From positions 1 through 64,000 of the forward strand of contig CBDDTG010000015.1 of the NCBI GenBank assembly GCA_965233665.1: a stretch of 64,000 bases of DNA, given 5' to 3'. This document shows positions 17,918 through 27,377 of the stretch, piece by piece. Both the position numbers and the translations under genes were made by a program. The first letter of the stretch is position 1. Each line of letters starts with the position of its first letter. The stretch comes from Bacterioplanes sp965233665. Lineage in GTDB: Bacteria > Pseudomonadota > Gammaproteobacteria > Pseudomonadales > Oceanobacteraceae. The notes beneath the pieces were generated by a model. The model worked only from the letters and a program-made list of their open reading frames with translations. It searched no databases and was not told the origin of the DNA.

Positions 17918-18541
17918 ATGCTGACCCTTGCCTATTTGATTGCCATTACCGCTGAAGCCATGACGGGCGCCTTAGCCGCCGGTCGACGACAAATGGATTT
18001 ATTTGGCGTTTCTTTAATTGCCTTTTTAACCGCCCTGGGCGGCGGTACCGTACGCGACGTCTTGTTGGGCAACTTTCCCGTCAACTGGACCCGCCACCCT
18101 GAATACATTTATCTCACCATTGGCGCTGGCCTGTTCACCTGGCTGATTGTGCGTTGGGTGCATAAACTGCGACAGTTGTTTTTGGTGCTGGATGCCATCG
18201 GCCTAGTGGCTTTTACTCTGATTGGCTGTAACGTTGGCATGGAGCTGGGGTACGAGCTGCCCGTCGTGGTCATGGCCGGCATCATTACCGGCATATTTGG
18301 CGGCATTTTGCGCGACATTTTATGTCAGCGCGAACCTGAAGTGCTGCATCGCGAGCTCTACGCCAGCGTGTCACTGATCGTTGCTTTGCTGTACTTGCAA
18401 CTGCGCCACTTGGGGATCAACGAAGACAGCACCTTATTGGCCGCGTTTAGCGTCGGGGTGTTACTGCGAATGTGTGCATTGCGCTGGCACTGGCAGTTGC
18501 CGACGTTTCATCTGAACGCCTCAACGGAAGGCAGCTTTTAG
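17918..18541 (+). CDS. TRIC/UPF0126-family membrane protein, probable glycine-linked channel or transporter
   Basis: A 207-residue inner-membrane protein with about seven hydrophobic segments. It shows the internal repeat of the family: GGGTVRDVLLG at about 45-55 and GGILRDILCQ at about 130. Bacterial members are trimeric TRIC-like channels, and some (YicG/YadS) have been linked to glycine movement. Control by a glycine riboswitch supports a glycine role here, but direction and ion coupling are unknown. The frame is open through the riboswitch. The start at 17918 was chosen because GCAGGAG lies 7 bases upstream and MLTLAYLIAITAEAMTGAL is the normal family N terminus. The stop overlaps that of the convergent exonuclease gene. 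Confidence 0.9.
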   Translation: MLTLAYLIAITAEAMTGALAAGRRQMDLFGVSLIAFLTALGGGTVRDVLLGNFPVNWTRHPEYIYLTIGAGLFTWLIVRWVHKLRQLFLVLDAIGLVAFTLIGCNVGMELGYELPVVVMAGIITGIFGGILRDILCQREPEVLHRELYASVSLIVALLYLQLRHLGINEDSTLLAAFSVGVLLRMCALRWHWQLPTFHLNASTEGSF

Positions 18542-19146
18542 CGCTGAAACTGCGTCAGTTTGATGTACATCAGCGCCGTTGAAATCACATCGCCAATGGC
18601 GGTGTGACGTTCAATAACGGGCACTTGCAGGTCTTTGGCCAGCCCCTCAAAGGTGAGGTCCAACTGCAGTTCTGGAATATAACGGCGCTTTTGATTGACG
18701 TAGATTTCTGAAACTTCGATAAAGCGGTTCGGTAATTTAAAGTTGTATAAACGCTTAATGTAGCGATTCAAAATCGCGCGGTCGTATTCAATGTAGAAAC
18801 CGCAAATCGGCCGATTACCGACGAAATCCAACACCTTTTCAATCGCCTCAGCACTGCTAACACCAAGGTGGCGATCTTCGCGACGCAAATAGTGAACGCG
18901 AACCGCATTTTCATCGGTCTTCGCCGTGGATTTCACCGTCAAATCTAACGCCTGTGACAGCTGAATTTCTTGGCCCTTGACCACCACCGCAGCCACACTC
19001 AGCAATTCGCCTTTGCGCTTGTCGAACACGCTGGTTTCGCAATCCAGCACCACCACTTCGTCGCCATCATATGGGTCGGCCAAATGCCGCCAACGCCCTT
19101 CTGGCGGCAAGAAGCCTGGCATTTGTCGCCTCAGCCAGTAACGCAT
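18538..19146 (-). CDS. DEDDh-type 3'-5' exonuclease (DnaQ-like)
   Basis: A 202-residue nuclease of the DNA polymerase III epsilon superfamily. Visible metal-binding residues are D35 and E37 (VVVLDCETS), an Asp in GFYIEYDRAILN (about 120), and the His/Asp pair in RHTAIGDV (about 180-187). This is the Exo I-II-III arrangement with the DEDDh histidine. It is too short and divergent to be called the replicative proofreading subunit. It is translationally coupled to the upstream CNBD-CBS gene (TGATG overlap), a partnership common in gammaproteobacteria next to symporter/kinase genes. The substrate is unknown. Confidence 0.88.
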   Translation of the reverse strand: MRYWLRRQMPGFLPPEGRWRHLADPYDGDEVVVLDCETSVFDKRKGELLSVAAVVVKGQEIQLSQALDLTVKSTAKTDENAVRVHYLRREDRHLGVSSAEAIEKVLDFVGNRPICGFYIEYDRAILNRYIKRLYNFKLPNRFIEVSEIYVNQKRRYIPELQLDLTFEGLAKDLQVPVIERHTAIGDVISTALMYIKLTQFQR

Positions 19147-20942
19147 CAGAAGTTCTCCAGGTGGTAGTGATGCACCAGTAATTGCTTAAATTTTTTCACC
19201 CGATGCAACGCATGGCGCAGCAGGCTGCGATCCACACTGCGCAAATGCTCAAGATTCAATTGCTGACTTAAACCTGGGTTATCGGCCTTGATCGCTAACT
19301 GCTGGCGCAAGCGTATGCGCACAAACAATAACAGCGCATCCTTTAAGCCTTGCACCACTTCTTCGTCCAAGATCTGATGCTGCTGCAACCAATCGAGGCG
19401 TTCTAGGGTATTGCAAGCATCCACCGCGTGTTCAAAAGCCAAGGCACGCACCCCATGCACCAAGGGAAAAATACCGCCTTTTTTAATATCGATTTTGCCG
19501 TGATCCTCACGAATCTTACCCAAGAAAGTGAGCGGCGTTTCGAACTGCAGCGCCGGCTTGGCAAACCAGGCAGAAATCATACTGGAGCGCAAATCACTGT
19601 GTTGCCAGCGTGCTTTGACGTCATCAAACAGGTTTTTATCACCACAGACCGGTTCGCCATCCATCAAAATGGCCATGTTCATCATGGCATTGGGCGAGCC
19701 CGAATTAAGCCAACGCCCGACCTTGCCTTGCCAGCCTTCGACTGTGTTGATCCAGCTGTCGTTAATAAACATCACACCACCTGGGCAGGGTGGATAGCCA
19801 AATTCCAACAGTGCCTGATGCAACTGATTAAGCAGCGGCATCACCGCTTCACGCTCGTGCTCATGCTTTAAAATGACGGCGTTGTCTTGGTCTGTTTTCA
19901 GGATTTGCTCGCCCCGCCCTTCACTGCCAAGCACCAAGATGCATACCCGGTCGCGCAAGCGCGGTGGAAATATCAAATCAAACGCGCGCTGCAGCAAGCG
20001 TCGGTTGAGCGTGGTCACCAGCTCCATAATGGCCGCCATTTTTACACCTTGCTCAGACAACGAACGAATCAAGGTGTCTAACCTTTGCGCCGCCACCACC
20101 AGCTCTTTCAAACTGCGCGATTGTTCAATGCGCATGGCAATCACGTGGGAGTGAGTGGAAAACAAACTGAGCATATCCATCAACTCCAACATGCCAACGA
20201 TGTCGCCTTGACGGCGCACCACCACACGTTCGATTTGATATTGCGTCATCTGCAGCAGGGCTGAGAATAGAAACTCGCCGTATTCAACTGTGATTAAATC
20301 GTATTGCGCTATTTCCGCCACGCGCGTTTGCTTGGTTTTATCCCCCATCAAGGTGGCTTTCAGTAAATCGGTGCCGGTGACAATGCCAACGCCCCGACTA
20401 GAGCGCACTAACACAGCATCGTATTTTTGCTCGTGCATCAGTTCAGCGACGCGCGCTAGGTTGGTCTGACCATTCACATATACAGGTGGACGCATAGCGC
20501 TGTCATCGATGCGCGCCAGAATAAACTCCGACACACCGCTATCACGCTGCTCGACCAAGGAAGCTTGGGTGCCCAAGTCGGTTTTAAAATAAATCGAAAA
20601 ATCATCGCTATCGTCTAATAGCTTAATAAAGTCATCAGCGCGCAATAAATAGCACAAGGTTTCTTCACAGGCGGTGTAGCGGTGTTTGCACGCAGACTCT
20701 AATACCGCGCGTACATCGAATATGTCCTCGCTGCCGTATTGCGAAAACACTTGTCCTTGGCCGTCACTTTCTTCTACCACGCCTTTGTAGACGATGAATA
20801 AACCGGGAGCGACCTGACCTTCATCAAGAATGACTTGATCCGCCTGGAAGAACACCAGGTCCAATCGTTGGGTCAGCCACTGGCGCTGCTCTGTCGATAA
20901 AAAACTGAAAGGCGGCTGATTGAGGTTGATCTGTATCGACAT
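19146..20942 (-). CDS. Cyclic-nucleotide-binding-like, CBS and DUF294 nucleotidyltransferase protein
   Basis: A 598-residue cytoplasmic signalling protein. Domains in order are: a cyclic-nucleotide-binding-like domain (about 15-115), two CBS motifs (about 150-270), a GlnD-like nucleotidyltransferase domain with GSEGRGEQILKTDQDNAV (about 335-355; the GS and DxD residues are present), and a DUF294 C-terminal helical domain (about 450-590). The combination suggests a nucleotide-sensing regulator that may modify a partner protein, as GlnD does. No target is known. It is divergent from the transporter-type histidine kinase and coupled to the exonuclease. The three genes probably belong to one response pathway. 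Confidence 0.88.
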   Translation of the reverse strand: MSIQINLNQPPFSFLSTEQRQWLTQRLDLVFFQADQVILDEGQVAPGLFIVYKGVVEESDGQGQVFSQYGSEDIFDVRAVLESACKHRYTACEETLCYLLRADDFIKLLDDSDDFSIYFKTDLGTQASLVEQRDSGVSEFILARIDDSAMRPPVYVNGQTNLARVAELMHEQKYDAVLVRSSRGVGIVTGTDLLKATLMGDKTKQTRVAEIAQYDLITVEYGEFLFSALLQMTQYQIERVVVRRQGDIVGMLELMDMLSLFSTHSHVIAMRIEQSRSLKELVVAAQRLDTLIRSLSEQGVKMAAIMELVTTLNRRLLQRAFDLIFPPRLRDRVCILVLGSEGRGEQILKTDQDNAVILKHEHEREAVMPLLNQLHQALLEFGYPPCPGGVMFINDSWINTVEGWQGKVGRWLNSGSPNAMMNMAILMDGEPVCGDKNLFDDVKARWQHSDLRSSMISAWFAKPALQFETPLTFLGKIREDHGKIDIKKGGIFPLVHGVRALAFEHAVDACNTLERLDWLQQHQILDEEVVQGLKDALLLFVRIRLRQQLAIKADNPGLSQQLNLEHLRSVDRSLLRHALHRVKKFKQLLVHHYHLENF

Positions 20943-21144
20943 ACATTGCCCTCCCGGCGAGCACTGTCTGCATCAGCCAAGCTCGAGGCCGGCGACAGGG
21001 CTGGGCTGTCTTTGATTATTCACATTCAGTGTAACCTTGCTCCTGCCAACACCCAGCACGACATTGGTCTAGCAGGCTTACAACCCCGCGAGAATGCAGG
21101 CGATTTCCCCAACAAGCATAAGGATTCAGCGCACCAATGGGCCA

Positions 21145-21153
21145 TGCTATAGT
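21145..21153 (+). promoter_or_regulatory. Extended -10 promoter of the hybrid kinase gene
   Basis: TGCTATAGT matches the extended -10 form (TGn before TATAGT) and lies about 27 bases before the ATG at 21181. The -35 region is weak, as is common for extended -10 promoters. Confidence 0.5.
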
Positions 21154-21180
21154 GGCCGAAAACAATAAGCGAAGCCTGTT

Positions 21181-24100
21181 ATGATTCCCGCTTGGCAGTT
21201 GATCGCCATTTCTGTGTTCTACATTGCCACCTTGTTCGCCATCGCTTGGTATGGCGATAAGCGCGCGCATCAAGGCCGTCCGATTCATCGCAGCGGGGTG
21301 ATTTATAGCTTATCGCTGGCGGTGTATTGCACCTCCTGGACGTTTTATGGCGCCGTCGGCCAAGCCGCCACCACAGGCTGGACTTTTTTATCGGTGTATT
21401 TAGGGCCGACGCTGTTTTTGCTGTTGTTCTGGCGCATGATGGGCAAGATCATTCGCATCGCCAAAGAAAAGCGCCTGACCTCCATCGCCGACTTTATCGC
21501 CACCCGCTACGGTCGTGATCATACCCTGGCCATTTTGGTGACCTTGGTGGCGGTACTGGGGGTAATTCCCTACATCGCCTTACAGTTAAAAGCCATCGCC
21601 ACCGGCTTTGAGTTGGTGACACAGCCCCTTGGCAATCATCGCGGCACCGACGTCAGCATGTGGCAAGACACGGCTTTTTATATCAGCTGTGCCATGGCGG
21701 TATTCGTCATTATGTTCGGCACCCGCGACATCGACGCCAGTGAGCAGCACCCAGGTATGATCATGGCGGTGGCGTTTGAGTCCCTGGTAAAGCTATTAGC
21801 CTTTGTCGCCGTGGGCATCTGGGTGATGACCAGCTTGTACGATTCACCGCTTGATCTGGCAACGCTGAGCCGTGAGATCGCATCCGATCATATTCTGTTT
21901 AATAGCGACATTATTTCCGTCAGCTTTTTACTGCAAACCTTGCTGGCCGGCTTTGCCATGCTGTGCCTGCCAAGACAATTCCAAGTGGGCATCATCGAAA
22001 ACGAGTCGATCCATCATTTGCGCACAGCACGCTGGCTATTTCCTTTATATCTCATGCTGCTGATGTTGTTTGTCATGCCCATCGCGCTCAGCGGCGATTT
22101 ATTTCTCAAACAACTGGGGTTTGCTCCCGACACCTATGTGCTCAGCTTGCCAGTAGCCCTAGGGCAAGAAACTCTGGCAGTCATGGCCTTTATTGGCGGA
22201 GGCAGTGCCGCAACCGGCATGATTATTGTCGCGACGGTGGCCATCAGCACCATGGTTTCCAATGAGCTGGTATTGCCGGTGTTTTTCCGCAGCCAGCAAC
22301 ATCAGGTGGAGCTGCAACAATCGACCACCGTCAGAGCCCTGGTGCTTACCGTAAGGCGCTTGGTCATTGTCGCCATGATGCTGCTGTCGTATCTGTTTTA
22401 TCGCAGTGTCGGCGAGTTCGAATCGTTGGCGGCCATCGGTTTGCTGTCCTTTGCCGCGGTGGCCCAATTTGCTCCGCCGTTAGTCGGTGGTTTGATTTGG
22501 CAAAATGCCAACCGTCAGGGTGCCATGGCAGGCTTATTAAGCGGCACCTTTATCTGGTTTTACACCCTGTTATTGCCGCTACTGAGCGAAACCGTCAATG
22601 GCGACAGCAGCGGCACCCCATTGCTGGTTTACGGCCTGGATGAGTTCAGCTTTGGCGTCATCATGAGCCTTGTGGTCAATATTTCTTTCTTTGTTATATT
22701 CTCCCTGGCCACTAATGCCTCCGTGCGTGAGCGCATGTTGGCTTCCGATTACACCAGCACCAAAGCACCGCTGGCAGGGAACAAAGTGGCGCCCAGCTTT
22801 GACTGCAAAGTCGACGACGTGCGCGTGGTATTAGAGCGCATTTTAGGTGTGCGCAAATGCGAAGCATTTTTCGCTGACTACCAATCCAAGCACGGCGTGC
22901 AATATGACCATGCCATGGCGTCGACCACTTTATTGCACGATGCCGAAAAACTGCTGGCATCGGTGGTGGGGTCATCATCGGCACGGGTGATTTTTTCCAC
23001 TTTACTGGGCGGTGAGCAAATTCAAATTCGTGACCTGGCCTTTTTGGCCAGCGAAGCCAGCCAAGCATTTGCCATGAGTCGTGAGCAGCTGCAGGCAGCC
23101 CTAGAAAACCTGCACCAGGGCGTCAGCGTGGTGGATAAAAACCTTAATTTGGTCGCTTGGAACCGGCGCTATCTGGAGCTGTTTGATTACCCTGAGGGGT
23201 TTATGCAGGTCGGCAAACCCATCGAAGATATTATTCGCTACAACGCTGAGCGTGGCTATTGCGGCCTGGGCGATGTCGAGCACATGGTGGCAAGGCGGAT
23301 GAACTTTTTGCGCAGCGGCTCCGCTCATCATTTTGAACGCGACTTACCCAGTGGCACCGTGCTGTCGATGCAGGGCCACCCCATGCCCGACGGCGGCTTT
23401 GTCACCAGCTTTACCGACATCACCGCCCACCGCCGAGCGGAAGAAGCCCTGCAGCAAGCGAACATTACGCTGGAGCAGCGCGTTGAAAAACGCACCCAAG
23501 AATTGGAAGATTTAACCTCACGCTTAATTGAAGCCAATACCAGCAAAACACGTTTTTTAGCGGCCACAGGACACGATTTAATGCAGCCGTTAAATGCCGC
23601 CAAGCTGTTCGCTTCGACCTTGTCACAGCACCCGCTGAGCGATGAGCAGCGCCACTTGTTAAATCACCTAGAAGGCTCGCTGCAATCGGCTGAAGATGTG
23701 TTATCTGTGTTGGTAGAAATATCCAAACTGGACGCAGGCGCTTTAGAACCCGATTTACGCCCTGTGAAAGTCAGCGATATTTTGCGCCCACTGCGCGACG
23801 AGTTTACCGCCCTGGCCCAAGACAAAGGCCTGCGCTTAACCGTGCGTGATTGCCCTTATTGGGTAATGAGCGATGCCCATTGGCTGAGGCGCATCATTCA
23901 AAACCTGATCAGCAATGCCGTGCGCTACACCGAGCAAGGCGGCGTTTTAGTGGGCTGTCGCCAACGCGGCAATACCTTAGTGGTGCAAGTGTGGGACAGC
24001 GGCCCGGGCATTCCGCAATCTAAGTTAAAAGAAATCTTTGGCGAATTTAAACGCCTAAACCAACCCAAACAAGACAAAGGGCTGGGCTTAGGCTTGGCCA

Positions 24101-24612
24101 TTGTTGAGCGCATGGCCGGGCGCTTGGATCACAGCGTCAAGGTTGATTCTTGGGTCGGTCAAGGCACCCGCTTTGAAGTCAGCATGGCACTGACCGATGC
24201 CCTGCCCGACAAACCCCAACCGCGTTTTCGTGGTCGCTCAAATGGTTCTTTTAGTGGCATGCCAACCTTTTGCATCGACAACGATCCAGAAGTGTTAACC
24301 GCCATGAACGCACTGCTCGATAGCTGGCAGTGCGACGTGTACAGTTGCAGTACCCAAGAGGAAGCGGCGCAGATTGCGTTTAAGCCGCAAATCATGTTGG
24401 CCGACTATCAGCTCGACAACGATGAAACGGGCCTGGAAGTCATGACCATGCTGCGCCAACAGTTTGATGACCCAGAGATTCCCGGCGTGCTGATCACCGC
24501 CGACCCACGGCCGGAAGTCGAAGAACAAGCCAAGCAACTGGGTTTTTATTTTTTACGCAAACCCATGCGTCCAGCCGCGTTGCGGGCGCTGATCAGCCGG
24601 CTGGTAAAATAA
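21181..24612 (+). CDS. Hybrid sensor histidine kinase with an N-terminal sodium/solute symporter domain
   Basis: A 1143-residue membrane sensor. Residues 1 to about 500 form a multi-helix sodium:solute symporter-like domain (PutP/CbrA type; e.g. YCTSWTFYGAVGQAATTGWTF). A linker is followed by a PAS domain (about 640-755, LHQGVSVVDKNLNLVAWN), a coiled coil, and a HisKA domain with phospho-accepting His near 798 (ATGHDLMQPLNA). A HATPase domain follows (NLISNAVRYTEQGG, GLGLGLAIVERMAGRL), then a C-terminal receiver (about 1028-1140) with an acceptor Asp in LADYQLD. It resembles Pseudomonas transporter-PAS hybrid kinases. It probably couples sensing of a transported solute to phosphorelay output. 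No DNA-binding response regulator gene is adjacent. Confidence 0.92.
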   Translation: MIPAWQLIAISVFYIATLFAIAWYGDKRAHQGRPIHRSGVIYSLSLAVYCTSWTFYGAVGQAATTGWTFLSVYLGPTLFLLLFWRMMGKIIRIAKEKRLTSIADFIATRYGRDHTLAILVTLVAVLGVIPYIALQLKAIATGFELVTQPLGNHRGTDVSMWQDTAFYISCAMAVFVIMFGTRDIDASEQHPGMIMAVAFESLVKLLAFVAVGIWVMTSLYDSPLDLATLSREIASDHILFNSDIISVSFLLQTLLAGFAMLCLPRQFQVGIIENESIHHLRTARWLFPLYLMLLMLFVMPIALSGDLFLKQLGFAPDTYVLSLPVALGQETLAVMAFIGGGSAATGMIIVATVAISTMVSNELVLPVFFRSQQHQVELQQSTTVRALVLTVRRLVIVAMMLLSYLFYRSVGEFESLAAIGLLSFAAVAQFAPPLVGGLIWQNANRQGAMAGLLSGTFIWFYTLLLPLLSETVNGDSSGTPLLVYGLDEFSFGVIMSLVVNISFFVIFSLATNASVRERMLASDYTSTKAPLAGNKVAPSFDCKVDDVRVVLERILGVRKCEAFFADYQSKHGVQYDHAMASTTLLHDAEKLLASVVGSSSARVIFSTLLGGEQIQIRDLAFLASEASQAFAMSREQLQAALENLHQGVSVVDKNLNLVAWNRRYLELFDYPEGFMQVGKPIEDIIRYNAERGYCGLGDVEHMVARRMNFLRSGSAHHFERDLPSGTVLSMQGHPMPDGGFVTSFTDITAHRRAEEALQQANITLEQRVEKRTQELEDLTSRLIEANTSKTRFLAATGHDLMQPLNAAKLFASTLSQHPLSDEQRHLLNHLEGSLQSAEDVLSVLVEISKLDAGALEPDLRPVKVSDILRPLRDEFTALAQDKGLRLTVRDCPYWVMSDAHWLRRIIQNLISNAVRYTEQGGVLVGCRQRGNTLVVQVWDSGPGIPQSKLKEIFGEFKRLNQPKQDKGLGLGLAIVERMAGRLDHSVKVDSWVGQGTRFEVSMALTDALPDKPQPRFRGRSNGSFSGMPTFCIDNDPEVLTAMNALLDSWQCDVYSCSTQEEAAQIAFKPQIMLADYQLDNDETGLEVMTMLRQQFDDPEIPGVLITADPRPEVEEQAKQLGFYFLRKPMRPAALRALISRLVK

Positions 24613-24656
24613 CAGGCCGCTTAACATTCACTCACACTCACCACAGAACCGCTTTC

Positions 24657-25679
24657 ATGTCGATAAAACAACAACTCATCGACCGTCACGGTCAACCCGC
24701 CTTCGGCACCTTTGCCGACGGCGTGCACGACATTAACTATCTCGATTACGACCTGCGCTCACCGATGGATCGCCGTCTGGGGCCGCTGGCCAAACGGCTA
24801 AAATTCAACCAATTTCAGTTTATCGGTCTGCTCAGCCCGCAATTGATTGTTGGCATTGCCATTGTCGATTTAAAAATTGCCAGCAATGCCTTTGTGTATT
24901 TGTACGATCCCAACAGCGGCGAGTTTGACGAATACAGTTTTATTCAACCACTGGCCCGGCACACCCACATCGATACCCATCCGAACGATGGCGAAGCGGT
25001 GTTTCGCAAGGGCAAACAGCGGCTGTCGATTCGAGCCACGCGCGTACCCGGCGTGCGCCGGGTGCAGGTCAGCCTCAGCAAGGGCGTTGAGATTGACGTT
25101 ACCATTGATGAATCCACGTCTTATCAACCGCTGGCAATTTGCACCCGGGCTGGTTATCAGGGCTGGGTATTTACCCAAAAAAGTACCGCCTTGGTGTGCA
25201 ATGGCAGCGTGCGTTGGCGGGATCGCAGTTATGACATGCAACAGATCGGCGCCCTCGCTTCCGTCGACTGGACCGCAGGTTACATGCGCCGCGAAACCTT
25301 TTGGAACTGGGGCAGTTTGTCTTGCCGCTTAAGCGATGGTCGGCGCTTAGGTTTTAACCTGGCCGCCGGCGTGAACGAAACGGGTTTCAGTGAAAATGCA
25401 CTGTGGCTGGATGGCAAGCGCATTAAGGTCGACATGGTCGATTTTCGCTTCGATCGCTATCAAAAGCAGCATGCTTGGGAGCTGCACTCTAACGATGGCC
25501 AAATTCGCCTGCATTTTGAGCCAGCCGGGCAGCGCCAAGAAAAGATGAACGCCATCATTGCCGCGTCCAACTTTACCCAGCATTTTGGCCGCTATTTTGG
25601 CGAGATTCGTCTCGCCCATGAAACCATTGCCCTGCATGGCGAATGGGGCTTTACCGAGGATCACTACGCCCGCTGGTAA
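24657..25679 (+). CDS. DUF2804 domain protein
   Basis: A 340-residue protein with no signal peptide or membrane segment. The sequence fits the DUF2804 family in length and composition, with an aromatic-rich beta-type sequence (RRETFWNWGSLSCRL about 215-230, DMVDFRFDRYQKQHAWELHS). The function of the family is not established; a lipocalin-like or hydroxyneurosporene synthase-like beta fold has been suggested. It follows the hybrid kinase by 44 bases on the same strand and may be cotranscribed. It is convergent with the ccm operon. Confidence 0.75.
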   Translation: MSIKQQLIDRHGQPAFGTFADGVHDINYLDYDLRSPMDRRLGPLAKRLKFNQFQFIGLLSPQLIVGIAIVDLKIASNAFVYLYDPNSGEFDEYSFIQPLARHTHIDTHPNDGEAVFRKGKQRLSIRATRVPGVRRVQVSLSKGVEIDVTIDESTSYQPLAICTRAGYQGWVFTQKSTALVCNGSVRWRDRSYDMQQIGALASVDWTAGYMRRETFWNWGSLSCRLSDGRRLGFNLAAGVNETGFSENALWLDGKRIKVDMVDFRFDRYQKQHAWELHSNDGQIRLHFEPAGQRQEKMNAIIAASNFTQHFGRYFGEIRLAHETIALHGEWGFTEDHYARW

Positions 25680-25692
25680 GCAGGCGCTGACT

Positions 25693-26919
25693 TCAGCCTT
25701 CTGCCGCCACCGGCTGGTTAATGGTCAGCTGCAACACGTCGTCAACACGATTAGCGACGGGTTCCAGCAGGCCCTGCCAATCTCCCGGCTGCGCTACCGG
25801 CTGGCCACTGCGAGAAATACGCGCCACCACCGTCACTTGCTTGAACTGGCTGAGATTCATGCCTGGCGCCATGGCCTGATCGTCGCTCAAGGTAATCACC
25901 TGTGGCAAATCAGCAACGGTCAGTTTTTGCACCGCCAACGGCATGGGGGGGCCATTAAATGCCCGCGCCAATACAAACACGGTGTCATCCGGCTGCGCTT
26001 GTGCCTTGGCCTCCGGCGCCAGCGATACCAATACCTTCAGCTCGGCACGTTCTAACCACACCAGCGACACCTCACCGCCTTGCTCACGCAAATGCTCGGC
26101 GGCGCGGCGAATGCCCTGCTCCAGCTGCGATGCTTCTGGGCCAGCAGGCAAACGCTTCCATAAGCCGCGCCAGTGCTCAATGGCATCGCCGTATTGCTCT
26201 AACTCAAACGCCAGAATGCCCGCCATGCCGAGCGCCTGGCGGTGATCCGGCACCAAGGTGAGTGCCTCTTGCAGCAAGGCATACACTTCAGGATCAGCCT
26301 TTTGCTCAGCGGCAAAAAAACGCGCCTGCGCCAACATGCTCAGGGCTTCTGCCCGGTCGGCCTTCGCCTCGTCAGGCAATTGCTGCAGCATGCCAGCAAA
26401 GGCGTCGGCGGCTTGTGCGTATTTTTGCTCGGCCGATAAAATGCGCCCGCGCAAATACGCCCACTCAATGTTACCTGGATCACGCTCGGTAGCGCGCGCC
26501 AGGCGCTGCATCAGCTCTTGGCGTTCTAGCTCACTGAGCTGACTCTGGCCCGACATCATCAAAAGCTCCGTCGCACGCAGCTCGTTGCTGGCACCCCACT
26601 GCTGGTACAACCACACCGTGCTGGTCAGGGTCAAAACCATCAATGCGATGGCCAACGGAATGCGTTCTCGCTTGCTGCCAGTTTTGAGCGCCTGACTGGC
26701 CCCCTCGGCCGAGGCCAGAAACTCGCGATCCAGCTCTAGCTGTAGGGTGTTTTTCTCATCCTCGGGAAGGTCGCTGTCGGCCAGTTCTTGCGTGCGCTCT
26801 TGGTAGAGGCGCAGGTTTTCTTCGCTCTGACTGACCTGCTCGGTCGACGGTCTAAACCAGACCGGCTTTAACAAAAACATCGCCAGCGGAATGGCCAGCA
26901 ACAACAACGCAAGCATCAT
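25693..26919 (-). CDS. ccmI: Cytochrome c maturation protein CcmI (CycH)
   Basis: This 408-residue protein chaperones apocytochrome c to the haem ligation complex. It has an N-terminal membrane helix at residues 1-20 (MMLALLLLAIPLAMFLLKP), a cytoplasmic acidic loop, and a second helix near 90-105 (IPLALAIMVLTLTSTVWLY). A periplasmic TPR region follows (about 125-290, repeats such as NIEWAYLRGRILSAEQKYAQAADAF), then a C-terminal beta domain. It is the last gene of ccmABCDEFGHI and overlaps ccmH by 4 bases. Confidence 0.93.
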   Translation of the reverse strand: MMLALLLLAIPLAMFLLKPVWFRPSTEQVSQSEENLRLYQERTQELADSDLPEDEKNTLQLELDREFLASAEGASQALKTGSKRERIPLAIALMVLTLTSTVWLYQQWGASNELRATELLMMSGQSQLSELERQELMQRLARATERDPGNIEWAYLRGRILSAEQKYAQAADAFAGMLQQLPDEAKADRAEALSMLAQARFFAAEQKADPEVYALLQEALTLVPDHRQALGMAGILAFELEQYGDAIEHWRGLWKRLPAGPEASQLEQGIRRAAEHLREQGGEVSLVWLERAELKVLVSLAPEAKAQAQPDDTVFVLARAFNGPPMPLAVQKLTVADLPQVITLSDDQAMAPGMNLSQFKQVTVVARISRSGQPVAQPGDWQGLLEPVANRVDDVLQLTINQPVAAEG

Positions 26920-27377
26920 GAGCGGTCTGCCTTTTTCAGTTGTTCCAGTCGGGCTTTTTCAGCTTCGGACAAAGGCTTTGGGGCAGAATTCTGGCTGCGC
27001 CAGATCAGCACCAGCAAGCCAATGCCCAACAGCAGGGCTAACGCAGGGCCGATCCACAAAAGCAAAGTGTCCATGCGAAACGGTGGGTTGTAGCGTACAA
27101 AATCGCCGTAGCGCGCCACCAAATAATCAACGATTTGCTCGTCGCTTTGATCTTCCTGCAACAGCTCATAGACCTTGTCGCGCAAGTCCACCGCGACCGG
27201 CGCGTTGGAATCCGCCAGGTTTTGGTTCTGACACTTAGGGCAACGCAAATCTTCCGCTAGCTGGCGAAAGCGTTCGGCCTTTTCTTGATCTTCGAATGGG
27301 TACTTGTGGCCATCGACAATGGCCAGGGCGGCCAGTGGCAAACAGCACAAACAAGCCAATAACAGTCGTTTAATCAT
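26916..27377 (-). CDS. ccmH: Cytochrome c maturation protein CcmH (thiol oxidoreductase)
   Basis: A 153-residue periplasmic-facing protein that keeps apocytochrome CXXCH cysteines reduced for haem attachment. It has a signal peptide (cleavage near ALA, residue 19) and the redox motif C46-P-K-C49 in LRCPKCQNQNLADSNAP. A C-terminal membrane helix lies at about 105-125 (LLLWIGPALALLLGIGLLVL). This is the short CcmH form without a fused CcmI domain. It shares one base with ccmG and overlaps ccmI. Confidence 0.95.
   Translation of the reverse strand: MIKRLLLACLCCLPLAALAIVDGHKYPFEDQEKAERFRQLAEDLRCPKCQNQNLADSNAPVAVDLRDKVYELLQEDQSDEQIVDYLVARYGDFVRYNPPFRMDTLLLWIGPALALLLGIGLLVLIWRSQNSAPKPLSEAEKARLEQLKKADRS

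Noticed and set aside
19428..19871. Open frame on the plus strand inside the CNBD-CBS-DUF294 gene
   Set aside because: It is entirely antisense to a conserved nucleotidyltransferase domain and has no family features.
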